A stretch of 64,000 nucleotides of DNA from Pseudomonas pohangensis (GTDB lineage: Bacteria > Pseudomonadota > Gammaproteobacteria > Pseudomonadales > Pseudomonadaceae): positions 2,232,001-2,296,000 of the forward strand of contig NZ_LT629785.1 in the NCBI RefSeq assembly GCF_900105995.1, read 5' to 3'. Position numbers and translations under genes: made by a program. Shown here one piece after another: positions 36,657 to 44,860 of this stretch (its first letter is position 1; every line of letters begins with the position of its first letter). The notes under the pieces are model-generated. The model was not told the origin of the DNA and ran no database searches. It saw only the letters and a program-made list of their open reading frames with translations.

Positions 36657-37682
36657 ATGCAAGCCATGAAGTTGGTTGCTGATGCAGTGCTCGGTGGGGC
36701 TCGTCGATTTCGCGCCTGTAATGAGCTTGGGCTAAGCCTGCGGACGGTGCAGCGTTGGCGGTTTAGTGGCAGTGATGGGCGCTTGCTGGCTCAGCGAGCC
36801 CCGCCGCCCAACAAGCTAAGCGAAGCAGAGCGCCAAGCGGTGCTCAATGCGGCTAATCAACCTGGCTTCGCCAGCCTCACGCCTCATCAGATCGTCCCAA
36901 AGCTGGCAGATAGCGGGGTTTATCTCGCGTCGGAATCAACATTTTATCGTGTACTGAAAGCCGCCAATCAACAGATTCGTCGCGGGCGCACCAAGGCACC
37001 GAAACGTCGCGTTTTGACGACGCATCGTGCTGATGGGCGCAATCAAGTGTGGTGCTGGGACATCACCTGGTTGCCTAGCACGGTTAAGGGCCGGTTTTTC
37101 TACTGGTACATGGTCAAGGACATCTACAGCCGCAAGCTGGTGGCCAACGAAGTGCATGAAGTAGAGAGCGCAGAGCATGCGTGCGAACTGCTTGAGAAGG
37201 GCTGTTTGCGCGAGCACACAGCAGGTCGTCCGCTGGTGTTGCACTCGGACAACGGCAACGTGATGAGGGGCTCGTTGCTGCGTGAAAGCATGATTTCGCT
37301 AGGCGTGGAGCCTTCCTTTAGCAGGCCGCGAGTAAGCAACGACAACGCTTATGCTGAAGCGCTTTTTCGCACAGCAAAGTACTGCCCGCTCTGGCCGGAG
37401 CAGCCGTTTGATAGCATCACTGAAGCCAGGCTTTGGGTGCAGAAATTCATCGAGTGGTACAACGAAGATCATCGTCATAGCGCCCTGAAATACGTTACAC
37501 CAAACGAGCGTCACGAAGGTAAAGCGCCAGCACTACTGAGGGCCCGAGCAGTGCTTTATGAGGGCGCGAGGTTAAAAAATCCAAGTCGATGGACTACCAG
37601 AACCCGCAACTGGGACTTGGCCAGCACGGTGTATTTGAATCCTGAACGCTCAGGCGAACAGGACAAAATAGCTTCCCCGTAA
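36657..37682 (+). CDS. IS3-family transposase OrfB (DDE integrase)
   Basis: 341 aa from ATG 36657, probably made mainly as a frameshift fusion with OrfA. It has an HTH_21-like segment (ASLTPHQIVPKLADSGVYLASESTFYRVL) and the rve catalytic core: first Asp in WCWDITWLP, second Asp in VLHSDNGN, Glu in SNDNAYAEALFRTAKY, then FIEWYNEDHRHSALKYVTP. All three acidic residues are present. Confidence 0.93.
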   Translation: MQAMKLVADAVLGGARRFRACNELGLSLRTVQRWRFSGSDGRLLAQRAPPPNKLSEAERQAVLNAANQPGFASLTPHQIVPKLADSGVYLASESTFYRVLKAANQQIRRGRTKAPKRRVLTTHRADGRNQVWCWDITWLPSTVKGRFFYWYMVKDIYSRKLVANEVHEVESAEHACELLEKGCLREHTAGRPLVLHSDNGNVMRGSLLRESMISLGVEPSFSRPRVSNDNAYAEALFRTAKYCPLWPEQPFDSITEARLWVQKFIEWYNEDHRHSALKYVTPNERHEGKAPALLRARAVLYEGARLKNPSRWTTRTRNWDLASTVYLNPERSGEQDKIASP

Positions 37683-37803
37683 AGGGCTCGGGGCGACAGG
37701 TACCTTGACACGCACCGGTCGCGGCAAAAGTAAGCAAAAACGCTTGCCCCTGCATCCGGCCTCCTGAAGGGGCGTTTGGGTACCCACCGCATCATTTGCG
37801 TTT

Positions 37804-37894
37804 TTGATCGTTCCCACGCTCCGGCGTGGGAATGTAGCCCTCGACGCTCCAGCGTCTGCAAATCCGGCTCCCACGCAGGAGCATGGGAGCCATC
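37804..37894. repeat. Triple-hairpin intergenic repeat, copy A
   Basis: Three consecutive small palindromes: TTCCCACGC-TCCG-GCGTGGGAA, GACGCT-CC-AGCGTC, and GGCTCCCA...TGGGAGCC. The same three-part layout and orientation occur at 62861-62969. The third stem uses GGCTCCC/GGGAGCC here and GGTTCCC/GGGAACC in the other copy, a paired change. Confidence 0.75.
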
Positions 37895-38073
37895 GGAATG
37901 CTGCCGGGTTGCATGGACTGACAGTCCCGTCAGGAGGGTGAGCGAAATCGGTGTGGAGGGGGTTGAGCGGCATGGATGCCGCGACGACTGCATGGATGCA
38001 GGAGGTAGAGCGACGCAGGGTGCCAAAGCCGAGAGCTGCGATGGGCCGTATGCCGGGTGCGCTTTCTCTTTGC

Positions 38074-38107
38074 TTACTTTCTCTTTGCGCAAACAAAGAG
38101 AAAGTAA
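38074..38107. repeat. 14-bp perfect palindrome
   Basis: TTACTTTCTCTTTG (38074-38087), loop CGCAAA, CAAAGAGAAAGTAA (38094-38107). There is no T-tract after either arm; it resembles intergenic palindromes scattered in Pseudomonas genomes. Confidence 0.7.
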
Positions 38108-38186
38108 GGCGCCGTGCAAGGCGCAACCTGTAGTTTCAATCCGGGGAAAGCGTGGCGCTCTGGCTCATAGCCAGCACCAAGTCAAT

Positions 38187-38216
38187 AAAAAAGGGACTCC
38201 CACGAGTCCCTTTTTT
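38187..38216. terminator. Bidirectional intrinsic terminator 3' of rluB
   Basis: AAAAAAGGGACTC, loop CCAC, GAGTCCCTTTTTT: a strong stem with A-tract and T-tract, working on either strand. It lies just beyond the rluB stop on the minus strand. Confidence 0.93.
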
Positions 38217-38234
38217 GCTATCAAACCACTCGGA

Positions 38235-39380
38235 TCAGGGCTTCTTGCGACCAAATCCGGGCCGCTGGCCATCACCGGCTGGTGGGCGTTTGCTACCGGC
38301 CGGCTTGCGCGCCGGACGCTCGCCCTGGGCAGGTGTCGAGCGCTCACCGGATGGCTTGCCCGGACGGCGCTTGCTCATATCGCCCGGACGCTCCGCCACC
38401 GGCGTGCCCTTGCCGGAATCCCGCGGATTGTCCCGACTGGCTGCCGGACGTGGCTTGCGCGGGATCGGCGCGCCGGACTCGTCGCGCAATACCCGTTGCG
38501 GACGTTCGCCATCAGCCCGGCGCGGGCTGCGCAAGGTGTTCGGCTTGGGCGATTTGCGCTGCAGGCGGTCCAGCTTGTCGCGCAACTTGCCCTTCATTTC
38601 CGGCAAGGCCACTGAAGCCAGGCCGACTTCGCTGCTGAGGATATCGATCTCGCCCTGCACCATCTCGCGCCAGCGACCGACACTCAGGTCCGAGGTGAGG
38701 AATACCGGGCCGAAACGCACGCGTTTCAGGCGGCTCACCACCACGCCCTGCGACTCCCAGAGCCGGCGCACTTCGCGGTTGCGTCCTTCCATCACCACGC
38801 AATGAAACCAGTGGTTGAAGCCTTCGCCACCGGGCGCTTTCTGGATGTCGGAAAACTTCGCCGGGCCGTCTTCCAGCATCACCCCGGTGAGCAGCCGCTC
38901 GATCATCTCGTCATCCACTTCGCCACGCACACGCACCGCATACTCGCGGTCCATCTGGTAGGAAGGGTGCATCAGGCGGTTGGCCAACTCGCCATCGGTG
39001 GTAAACATCAGCAGTCCGGTGGTGTTGATGTCGAGACGGCCGATATTGATCCAGCGGCCGCTCTGCAGCCGTGGCAGGTGCTCGAACACCGTGGGCCGGC
39101 CTTCCGGATCGTCACGGGTGCAGACCTGACCTTCCGGCTTGTTGTACATCAGCACGCGGCGGGTACTTTCTTCCAGCTCTTCACGGCGCAACAGGCGGCC
39201 GTCGAGGGTGATGGCATCATGGGTATCGACGCGCTGGCCGAGGGTGGCAACCAGGTTGTTCACCTTGACCCGGCCCAGACTGATCCAGGTCTCAATGTCG
39301 CGGCGCGAACCGAGGCCCATACGGGCCATGACTTTCTGCAGTTTCTCGCCTGCAGGACGGTATTCTTCAATGTCACTCAT
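38235..39380 (-). CDS. rluB: 23S rRNA pseudouridine(2605) synthase
   Basis: 381 aa. An S4 RNA-binding domain (EKLQKVMARMGLGSRRDIETWI) is followed by the RsuA/RluB catalytic domain with the active-site Asp in IGRLDINTTGLLMFTTDG. After residue about 270 comes a long basic, low-complexity tail rich in Arg, Pro and Lys, common in Pseudomonas RluB. GGAGG 7 nt before ATG 39380 fixes the start over the longer frame. Confidence 0.93.
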   Translation of the reverse strand: MSDIEEYRPAGEKLQKVMARMGLGSRRDIETWISLGRVKVNNLVATLGQRVDTHDAITLDGRLLRREELEESTRRVLMYNKPEGQVCTRDDPEGRPTVFEHLPRLQSGRWINIGRLDINTTGLLMFTTDGELANRLMHPSYQMDREYAVRVRGEVDDEMIERLLTGVMLEDGPAKFSDIQKAPGGEGFNHWFHCVVMEGRNREVRRLWESQGVVVSRLKRVRFGPVFLTSDLSVGRWREMVQGEIDILSSEVGLASVALPEMKGKLRDKLDRLQRKSPKPNTLRSPRRADGERPQRVLRDESGAPIPRKPRPAASRDNPRDSGKGTPVAERPGDMSKRRPGKPSGERSTPAQGERPARKPAGSKRPPAGDGQRPGFGRKKP

Positions 39381-39537
39381 CGCGGCACCTCCCGGTGTGT
39401 CCATGACAGAAAAATTGGCGCAAGGCGCCAAAAGGGTCGCGCATCATACGCGGATCGCCCGCTGGACGCACGGCAAGACTATAGCTGGCTGCGCAGATAC
39501 TGCTGCAGATTCGCCAGCAAGTCGGCGCCTGTAACAG

Positions 39538-40332
39538 TCAGTGGCGTGACGCGCCTTCATCCGGCCGTGGCAATTCTTCTTCAGCAGCATCCTCTGCTGC
39601 GGCCCCGGACGCCTCGGTCAGCGGCTCGGGCAGGTCGCTGAAATCGGTCTTCAGCCCTTGCTCCATGCCGTCCAGCTCCGCCAGCAGGCTGCTGAAATTG
39701 ACTTCCTCGCGCGGTTCTTCGGCTGGCTCCAGCGCCACCTGCAAGGCATCGGCGCCCAGCGTCTGCTCATCGCTGAACGACAGCACCGGCTCCGGTTCGA
39801 GATCACGCAACGCTGCCAGCGTTGGCAGCTCCTCCAGGCCCTTGAGGTTGAAATAATCGAGAAAGGCCCGGGTGGTGGCGAACATTTCCGGCTTGCCCGG
39901 CACATCACGGTGGCCGACCACGCGTATCCACTCGCGTTCCAGCAGGGTCTTGACCGTCTGGCTGTTGACTGCCACGCCACGGATGTCCTCGATCTCGCCA
40001 CGGGTAATCGGCTGCCGGTAGGCGATCAGCGCCAGGGTTTCCAGCATCGCCCGCGAGTAGCGCTGGGGGCGCTCGTCCCACAGCCGGCCGACCCAGGGCG
40101 CAAAACGTTCACAAACCTGCAGGCGATAGCCCGAAGCCACTTCCTTGAGCTCGAAAGCCCGGCCGCTACAGCTGTGCCGCAGGATTTCCAGGGCCTCGCG
40201 CAGCAACGCCGGTTCGGGGCGCTCGGCCTCTTCGAACAGTTCGGCCATGCGCTCCAGCGACAATGGCCGGCCAGCCGCCAGCAGAAAGGCTTCCAGCAGG
40301 CTGGCCAGATCCTGAGGGTCGGAAAGGTTCAT
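39538..40332 (-). CDS. scpB: Segregation and condensation protein B
   Basis: 264-aa partner of SMC-ScpA in chromosome condensation. Two winged-helix domains; LETLALIAYRQPITRGEIEDIRGV and the DVPGKPEMFATTRAFLDYFNL signature are clear. The C-terminal ~70 residues are acidic and probably disordered. ATG 40332 gives the usual N-terminus; 22 upstream codons are open without support. The gap after scpA is 31 bp. Confidence 0.95.
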   Translation of the reverse strand: MNLSDPQDLASLLEAFLLAAGRPLSLERMAELFEEAERPEPALLREALEILRHSCSGRAFELKEVASGYRLQVCERFAPWVGRLWDERPQRYSRAMLETLALIAYRQPITRGEIEDIRGVAVNSQTVKTLLEREWIRVVGHRDVPGKPEMFATTRAFLDYFNLKGLEELPTLAALRDLEPEPVLSFSDEQTLGADALQVALEPAEEPREEVNFSSLLAELDGMEQGLKTDFSDLPEPLTEASGAAAEDAAEEELPRPDEGASRH

Positions 40333-40363
40333 CGGTTCACCTCGAAAATTACCTGTGTTTCGC

Positions 40364-41173
40364 TCATTCCGCCCTGGCGCGGACGTGTATGGCGGCAAAA
40401 TCGGCGTTCTGCACCAGCTCCACCAGCTGTTCCTTGATCAGCTCGAGCACTGCCATGAAGGTCACCACCACGCCCAGGCGGCCTTCCTCGGCACGGAACA
40501 GCTCGACGAATGGCACAAAACCGCCAGCCTTGAGGCGCTCCAGCACGTCACTCATGCGCTCGCGGGTCGACAGGGTCTCGCGGGTGATCTGATGGCTCTC
40601 GAACATGTCGGCCCGGCGCAGCACCTCGGCCATCGACAGCAGCAATTCCTGCAGGCTGACATCCGGCAGCAGCTTGCGGGCGCGGGCCGCCGGCGCGGCC
40701 AGGGTCGGTACGTGGATATCGCGACCGACCCGCGGCAAGCCGTCCAGCCCTTCGGCAGCGGCCTTGTAGCGCTCGTACTCCTGCAGGCGGCGGATCAGTT
40801 CGGCGCGTGGATCGTCTTCTTCCTGCTCCACCTCGGCCGAGCGCGGCAGCAACATGCGCGACTTGATTTCCGCCAGCATGGCGGCCATCACCAGATACTC
40901 GGCAGCCAGCTCCAGGCGCACCGACTGCATCAGCTCGACATAACCCATGTACTGCTTGGTGATTTCCGCGACCTGGATATCGAGGATGTCGATGTTCTGT
41001 TTGCGGATCAGGTACAGCAGCAGATCCAGCGGGCCCTCGAAGGCTTCGAGGAACACCTCCAGAGCATCCGGCGGAATGTACAGATCCAGCGGCAATTCGG
41101 TGACTGCCTGGCCATAGACCAGCGCAAACGGCAGTTCCTGCTGTTCCGGGGCATGCTGCGGCTCTGTCATCAA
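40364..41173 (-). CDS. scpA: Segregation and condensation protein A
   Basis: 269-aa kleisin of the SMC complex. FEGPLDLLLYLIRKQNIDILDI and YLVMAAMLAEIKSRMLLPR are ScpA signatures; the C-terminal winged helix (FMAVLELIKEQLVELVQ) closes the ring with SMC. It overlaps the upstream yciO-like gene by 4 bp. The chromosomal smc gene is not in the window. Confidence 0.96.
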   Translation of the reverse strand: MMTEPQHAPEQQELPFALVYGQAVTELPLDLYIPPDALEVFLEAFEGPLDLLLYLIRKQNIDILDIQVAEITKQYMGYVELMQSVRLELAAEYLVMAAMLAEIKSRMLLPRSAEVEQEEDDPRAELIRRLQEYERYKAAAEGLDGLPRVGRDIHVPTLAAPAARARKLLPDVSLQELLLSMAEVLRRADMFESHQITRETLSTRERMSDVLERLKAGGFVPFVELFRAEEGRLGVVVTFMAVLELIKEQLVELVQNADFAAIHVRARAE

Positions 41174-41802
41174 TCGGCACCCTGCTCGAAAGGCTGCGGA
41201 TCACCGGCACCCACGCGCAACACCTGCGGATCACCATCGGTAAGGCTGACGACCGTCGAGGCTTCCAGCCCGCCGTGGCCACCGTCGATGATCAGGTCGA
41301 CCTGATGCTCGATACGCTCGCGGATCTCGTAGGGATCCGACATCGGCAGGCTCTCGCCGGGCATGATCAGCGATGAACTCATCAACGGCTCGCCCAGCTC
41401 GGCCAGCAAGGCCAGGGCTATCGGATGCGCCGGCACGCGCAGGCCGATGGTGCGGCGCTTGGGATGCATGAGCATGCGCGGCACTTCGCGGGTGGCGCTG
41501 AGAATAAAGGTGTACGGCCCCGGCGTATGCGCCTTGAGCAGGCGAAAGGCGCTGGTATCAACCTTGGCAAACAGCCCGAGCTGGGACAGGTCGCTGCAGA
41601 CCAGGGTGAAATTGTGCTTGTCATCCAGCCGGCGCAGGCTGCGGATGCGTTCCACCGCCGACTTGTCGCCAATATGGCAGCCCACCGCATAGGACGAGTC
41701 GGTCGGATAAACCACCACGCCACCTTTGCGGATGATCTCCACTGCCTGCTTGATCAGCCGTGCCTGCGGGTTTTCCGGATGCACCTGGAAGAATTGACTC
41801 AT
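41170..41802 (-). CDS. YciO/TsaC (Sua5-like) family protein
   Basis: 210-aa YrdC-fold protein. VEIIRKGGVVVYPTDSSYAVGC, RIRSLRRLDDKHNFTLVCSDLS, TPGPYTFILSATREVPR and TIGLRVPAHPI are characteristic. TsaC/Sua5 proteins make threonylcarbamoyl-AMP for tRNA t6A, but the YciO branch is distinct and its role unsettled. Length and neighbours (PHP gene upstream, scpA downstream) suggest YciO. Confidence 0.9.
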   Translation of the reverse strand: MSQFFQVHPENPQARLIKQAVEIIRKGGVVVYPTDSSYAVGCHIGDKSAVERIRSLRRLDDKHNFTLVCSDLSQLGLFAKVDTSAFRLLKAHTPGPYTFILSATREVPRMLMHPKRRTIGLRVPAHPIALALLAELGEPLMSSSLIMPGESLPMSDPYEIRERIEHQVDLIIDGGHGGLEASTVVSLTDGDPQVLRVGAGDPQPFEQGAD

Positions 41803-41815
41803 GGCGTTTCCCTGC

Positions 41816-42718
41816 TCAGTGAACGGCAACATCAGGCGCAGCAGTCGGGTCGGCCGGAGGCTGCAGTCCGCCGGACAATTTCAGGCGCGCCGCCAGCAAA
41901 GGCAAATCTTCCGGAATCGGGCGATACATGCCCAGCTCCGACCAGTCGCTGGGCGCATGAAAATCGCTGCCGGCACTCACCAGCAGGCCGAACTCACGGG
42001 CCAGAACACTCAGCGTGCCGGTCTGTTCAGCCGGTTGCAGGCCGTTGATCACCTCCAGCCCGTGCCCTCCGGCCTCGATAAAGGCTGCCACCAGCTTGCG
42101 TCGCTTGCTGCGGGTGAAATCGTACATCATCGGGTGCGCCAGACTGATCCAGGCACCTGAGGCCTTTAAAGTGGCAACCGCCTCCGCCAGCGTTGGCCAA
42201 TGCTGTTTGACATCGCCCAGCTTGCCGGCACCCAGCCACTTGCGAAATGCCTCGCCACGATCGGCCACATGCCCGGCACGCACCAGAAAATCGGCAAAAT
42301 GCGGCCGCGCCGGCGCATTGCCACTGTCACCCAGCGCCATCTGCGCCTCGCGGGCGCCGACAAAGGCACCTGGCATGCCCTTGTCCGCCAGACGCCGGCC
42401 TATTTCCTCGGCGCGCGACCAGCGGCCATGGTGCAGGTCCTCAACCGCCTTGAGCAGTGCCGGCGCGTCCGGCCTGAAGCCGTAACCGAGCACATGAATG
42501 GTGGCGCCGCCCCAGGTACAGGACAGCTCGATCCCGCTGATCAACTGCATGTCCGGCCATGCGGCGGCTGCCTGCATGGCTTCAGGCAGGCCTTCAATGG
42601 TGTCGTGATCGGTCAGCGCCAGCACCCGCACGCCGCGCCCATACGCCCGCGCGACAAGGTCGGCAGGGGCAAGCACACCATCGGATGCGGTGCTGTGGCA
42701 GTGCAGATCAATATGCAT
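41816..42718 (-). CDS. PHP-domain phosphoesterase (RNase AM / YciV type)
   Basis: 300 aa. Metal-binding PHP motifs: MHIDLHCHSTASDG, LALTDHDTIEG, GIELSC, ARPHFADFLV, SLAHPMMY and SAGSDFHAP. The enterobacterial relative (RNase AM, formerly TrpH) removes 5' nucleotides from RNA and hydrolyses 3',5'-bisphosphates. First gene of the minus-strand rnm-yciO-scpA-scpB run; divergent from yciB. Confidence 0.9.
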   Translation of the reverse strand: MHIDLHCHSTASDGVLAPADLVARAYGRGVRVLALTDHDTIEGLPEAMQAAAAWPDMQLISGIELSCTWGGATIHVLGYGFRPDAPALLKAVEDLHHGRWSRAEEIGRRLADKGMPGAFVGAREAQMALGDSGNAPARPHFADFLVRAGHVADRGEAFRKWLGAGKLGDVKQHWPTLAEAVATLKASGAWISLAHPMMYDFTRSKRRKLVAAFIEAGGHGLEVINGLQPAEQTGTLSVLAREFGLLVSAGSDFHAPSDWSELGMYRPIPEDLPLLAARLKLSGGLQPPADPTAAPDVAVH

Positions 42719-42784
42719 GGGTATGACTATCGCCGGAATGCTGGTTTGTTATTATGCCGTCTCATCCCGCCCGTGGCTTGCACC

Positions 42785-43372
42785 GTGAAACAATTCATCG
42801 ATTTCATCCCGCTTATCCTGTTTTTCATTGTCTACAAACTCGACCCGCGCGCGGTCGAGTTTGCCAACCATAGCTTCATGCTTGGCGGTATTTTCAGTGC
42901 CACTGCGGTACTGATTGGCAGTTCGGTGCTGGTCTACGGGGCTTTTTTCGCCGTGCAGCGGCGTCTGGAAAAAGGCCAGTGGCTGACCCTCGCCGCCTGC
43001 CTGGTGTTTGGTGGCATGACCCTGGCGTTTCACAGCGAAACCTTCCTCAAGTGGAAGGCCCCGGTGGTCAACTGGATATTCGCCTGCGCATTCCTGGCCA
43101 GCCACTTCATCGGCGACAAGCCACTGATCCAGCGCATGATGGGCCACGCCATCAGCCTGCCACAGCCCGTCTGGGCAAGGCTGAATCAGGCCTGGATCAT
43201 ATTTTTCTTGATTGCCGGTAGCGCCAACCTGTTCGTTGCCTTTACCTTTCAGCAGTGGTGGGTGGACTTCAAGGTGTTCGGCAGCCTGGGCATGACCCTG
43301 CTGTTCCTCGTCGGCCAGGGCATCTACCTGTCACGCCACCTGCATGACCCCGCCGAACAGCCGCAAAAATAA
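42785..43372 (+). CDS. yciB: Inner-membrane septation/spanning protein YciB
   Basis: 195 aa, about five transmembrane helices. KQFIDFIPLILFFIVYKLDPRAVEFA and LNQAWIIFFLIAGSANLFVAF are family signatures (also called IspZ or IspA-like septation protein); linked to envelope integrity and division. The start is probably GTG 42785; upstream in-frame sequence lies under the opposite-strand PHP gene. Confidence 0.93.
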   Translation: MKQFIDFIPLILFFIVYKLDPRAVEFANHSFMLGGIFSATAVLIGSSVLVYGAFFAVQRRLEKGQWLTLAACLVFGGMTLAFHSETFLKWKAPVVNWIFACAFLASHFIGDKPLIQRMMGHAISLPQPVWARLNQAWIIFFLIAGSANLFVAFTFQQWWVDFKVFGSLGMTLLFLVGQGIYLSRHLHDPAEQPQK

Positions 43373-43380
43373 GGATCCGC

Positions 43381-43680
43381 ATGCTCTACGCCATCATCGC
43401 CATCGACCACCCCGACACCCTGAGCAAGCGCCTGGCCGCGCGCCAGGATCACCTCGCGCGGCTTGAGCAACTCAAAACTGAAGGTCGACTGATACTCGCC
43501 GGCCCGCACCCGGCCATTGACAGCAATGACCCGGGGCCGGCCGGTTTCACTGGCAGCCTGATCGTTGCCGAGTTCGACTCGCTACAGGGCGCACAACGCT
43601 GGGCAGATGCCGATCCCTATCTGGCTGCCGGCGTCTACGCTCAGGTTCAGGTGAAACCCTTCAAGCTGGTGCTGCCCTGA
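43381..43680 (+). CDS. YciI-family protein
   Basis: 99 aa, dimeric ferredoxin-like fold: MLYAIIAIDHPDTLSKRLAARQDHLARLEQLKTEGRLILAGPHP. The family has a conserved His/Asp pair suggesting enzymatic activity that is still undefined. It starts 8 bp after yciB, so it is co-transcribed. Confidence 0.9.
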   Translation: MLYAIIAIDHPDTLSKRLAARQDHLARLEQLKTEGRLILAGPHPAIDSNDPGPAGFTGSLIVAEFDSLQGAQRWADADPYLAAGVYAQVQVKPFKLVLP

Positions 43681-43728
43681 CTTCACGCTTTACCCGGCTG
43701 TCCGATAACAAAAACAATAAGGAATACC

Positions 43729-44145
43729 ATGCATCGTTTATCCCTGACCCTGCTGCTTGTGCTCACGCCACTGTGTTCCGCGCTGCAGGCCGAAGAGTCC
43801 ACCCTTGCCAGTCCGGCAGCCACGCACATCACCAGCCAGTCGAGCGCAACCCAGCGCATCCAAGAACTGGAAGCTGAACTGGGCGCCGCCGTCCAGCAAC
43901 GTGACGAACTGGCCGGGCAACTCAGTTCGGGACTGGCCGATAGAGAAACTGCCCAGGTCGCGCGTCTGCGCCAGGAAAATCAGAAGCTAAAACTGCAACT
44001 GCGCGAAGCCCTTGCCAAACAGCAGCAAAGCCTGTTCACGGAAACCCAGACCTGGTATCTCGCCGGTGCAGCGACCGCCCTGCTCGGCGCGGCAATCGGC
44101 GCCCTGTTACGCGGCAACCGCAGAAGACGCCAGTGGCTCAACTGA
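43729..44145 (+). CDS. Envelope protein: signal peptide, coiled coil, C-terminal membrane anchor
   Basis: 138 aa. Signal peptide (residues 1-20, ending ALQA), coiled coil at about 40-100 (IQELEAELGAAVQQRDELAGQ, LRQENQKLKLQLREALAKQQQ), a transmembrane segment (WYLAGAATALLGAAIGALL) and a basic tail RGNRRRRQ. The layout resembles the C-terminal half of YgiM/TIGR04211 proteins without the SH3 domain. Function unknown. It probably ends the yciB-yciI operon; its 3' end overlaps the convergent nitroreductase gene by 8 bp. Confidence 0.8.
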   Translation: MHRLSLTLLLVLTPLCSALQAEESTLASPAATHITSQSSATQRIQELEAELGAAVQQRDELAGQLSSGLADRETAQVARLRQENQKLKLQLREALAKQQQSLFTETQTWYLAGAATALLGAAIGALLRGNRRRRQWLN

Positions 44146-44716
44146 GCGCGGCTTCATTCCAGGGCTGCACAAAGTCCTCCACTGCCAGCGCTCTGGGATT
44201 ACGCCGCTCGCCTTCGACGTTGCCCAGATAAACAAAGCCGATTATCCGTTCGTTGCTCTGCAACCCCAGGCCTTTGCTGACCAGCGGGTCTTCGGCCATG
44301 GCGCCGGTGCGCCACATCGCTCCCAGACCCAGGCCGTGGGCGGCCAGCAGCAAACCGTGGGCAGCGCAGCCAGCCGCCAGCAACTGTTCCTGATGGGGAA
44401 CCTTGGGATGATCCTGCAGGCAGGCAACCACCACCACCAGCAGAGGTGCCCGCAACGGGCTTTTGCGGACTTTTTCCAGCGCATCGGCCTTGACCTCGCC
44501 GGGCCGTGCAGCCAGGGCCTGGGCAAACAGGTCACCCAGACGCTCACGCGCAGCGCCCTCGATGGTCAGGAAGCGCCACGGGCTCAACTGGCCGTGGTCC
44601 GGCGCCCGCAGAGCAGCGGCAAACAGCTGCTCGCGTTGGGCCGCAGATGGTGCAGGCCCGCTCAGACGAGCGACAGATACGCGATTTCGCAGAGCATCCA
44701 GGACATCCATCAACAA
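44138..44716 (-). CDS. Nitroreductase family protein (YdjA-like)
   Basis: 192-aa FMN-binding oxidoreductase of the small YdjA subgroup: RNRVSVARLSGPAPS, ALRAPDHGQLSPWRFLTIEG, GCAAHGLLLAAHGLGLGAMWRTG. Physiological substrate unknown. The start may be the second Met (44710). Monocistronic and convergent with the preceding gene. Confidence 0.88.
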   Translation of the reverse strand: MLMDVLDALRNRVSVARLSGPAPSAAQREQLFAAALRAPDHGQLSPWRFLTIEGAARERLGDLFAQALAARPGEVKADALEKVRKSPLRAPLLVVVVACLQDHPKVPHQEQLLAAGCAAHGLLLAAHGLGLGAMWRTGAMAEDPLVSKGLGLQSNERIIGFVYLGNVEGERRNPRALAVEDFVQPWNEAALS

Positions 44717-44860
44717 CCTCCGGCAGCATTCACAGTGTCGCCATTCTACCCATGCACAACTGCCAGCGCCCGTGCGCCTGCAGAATATCCCTGACTAAGC
44801 GATTTACAGCCTTGGCGTCACGAGTAGAATAAGCCCCCTTCCTTCCAGAGCCCTACGTGC

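Larger units (their letters stand above)
36087..37710 (+). mobile_element. IS3-family insertion sequence
   Basis: 1624 bp with two overlapping-phase genes. Terminal inverted repeats: the left end TGTCAGGCTATCTGTCGCCC and the complement of the right end TGTCAAGGTACCTGTCGCCC match at 16 or 17 of 20 positions, with the TG...CA ends usual for IS3. No 3-5 bp target duplication is seen, only CG on both sides. Both genes appear intact, so it may be active. I cannot assign the subgroup. Confidence 0.88.
36066..37731. repeat. Split palindrome with the IS3 element in its centre
   Basis: ACTTTTGCC (36066-36074) and GGCAAAAGT (37723-37731) are perfect 9-bp inverted arms. Removing the IS (36087-37710) leaves 12 nt on each side between the arms, so the insertion is exactly central. 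The dinucleotide CG flanks both IS ends and may be a 2-bp target duplication. Confidence 0.7.
37711..38186. other. 476-bp noncoding, repeat-rich interval
   Basis: No convincing gene; frames open here on either strand lack ribosome sites and are made of repeat sequence. The interval holds the right arm of the split palindrome, a GCCCCT...AGGGGC palindrome (about 37746-37773), the hairpin-cluster repeat at 37804-37894 and the 14-bp-stem palindrome at 38074-38107. Text of this kind is common between genes in Pseudomonas genomes, from memory. Confidence 0.7.

Noticed and set aside
37556..38126. Minus-strand frames (158-187 codons) over the IS3 end and repeats
   Set aside because: They cover the IS right end, the terminal repeat and palindromes; no family features.
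37711..38186. CRISPR array in the repeat-rich interval
   Set aside because: The repeats are inverted hairpins of unequal length, not regularly spaced direct repeats with unique spacers, and no cas gene is nearby.
37776..38615. Plus-strand frame across the repeat block and into rluB antisense
   Set aside because: Begins in palindromic repeat sequence, has no ribosome site, and its second half is antisense to rluB.
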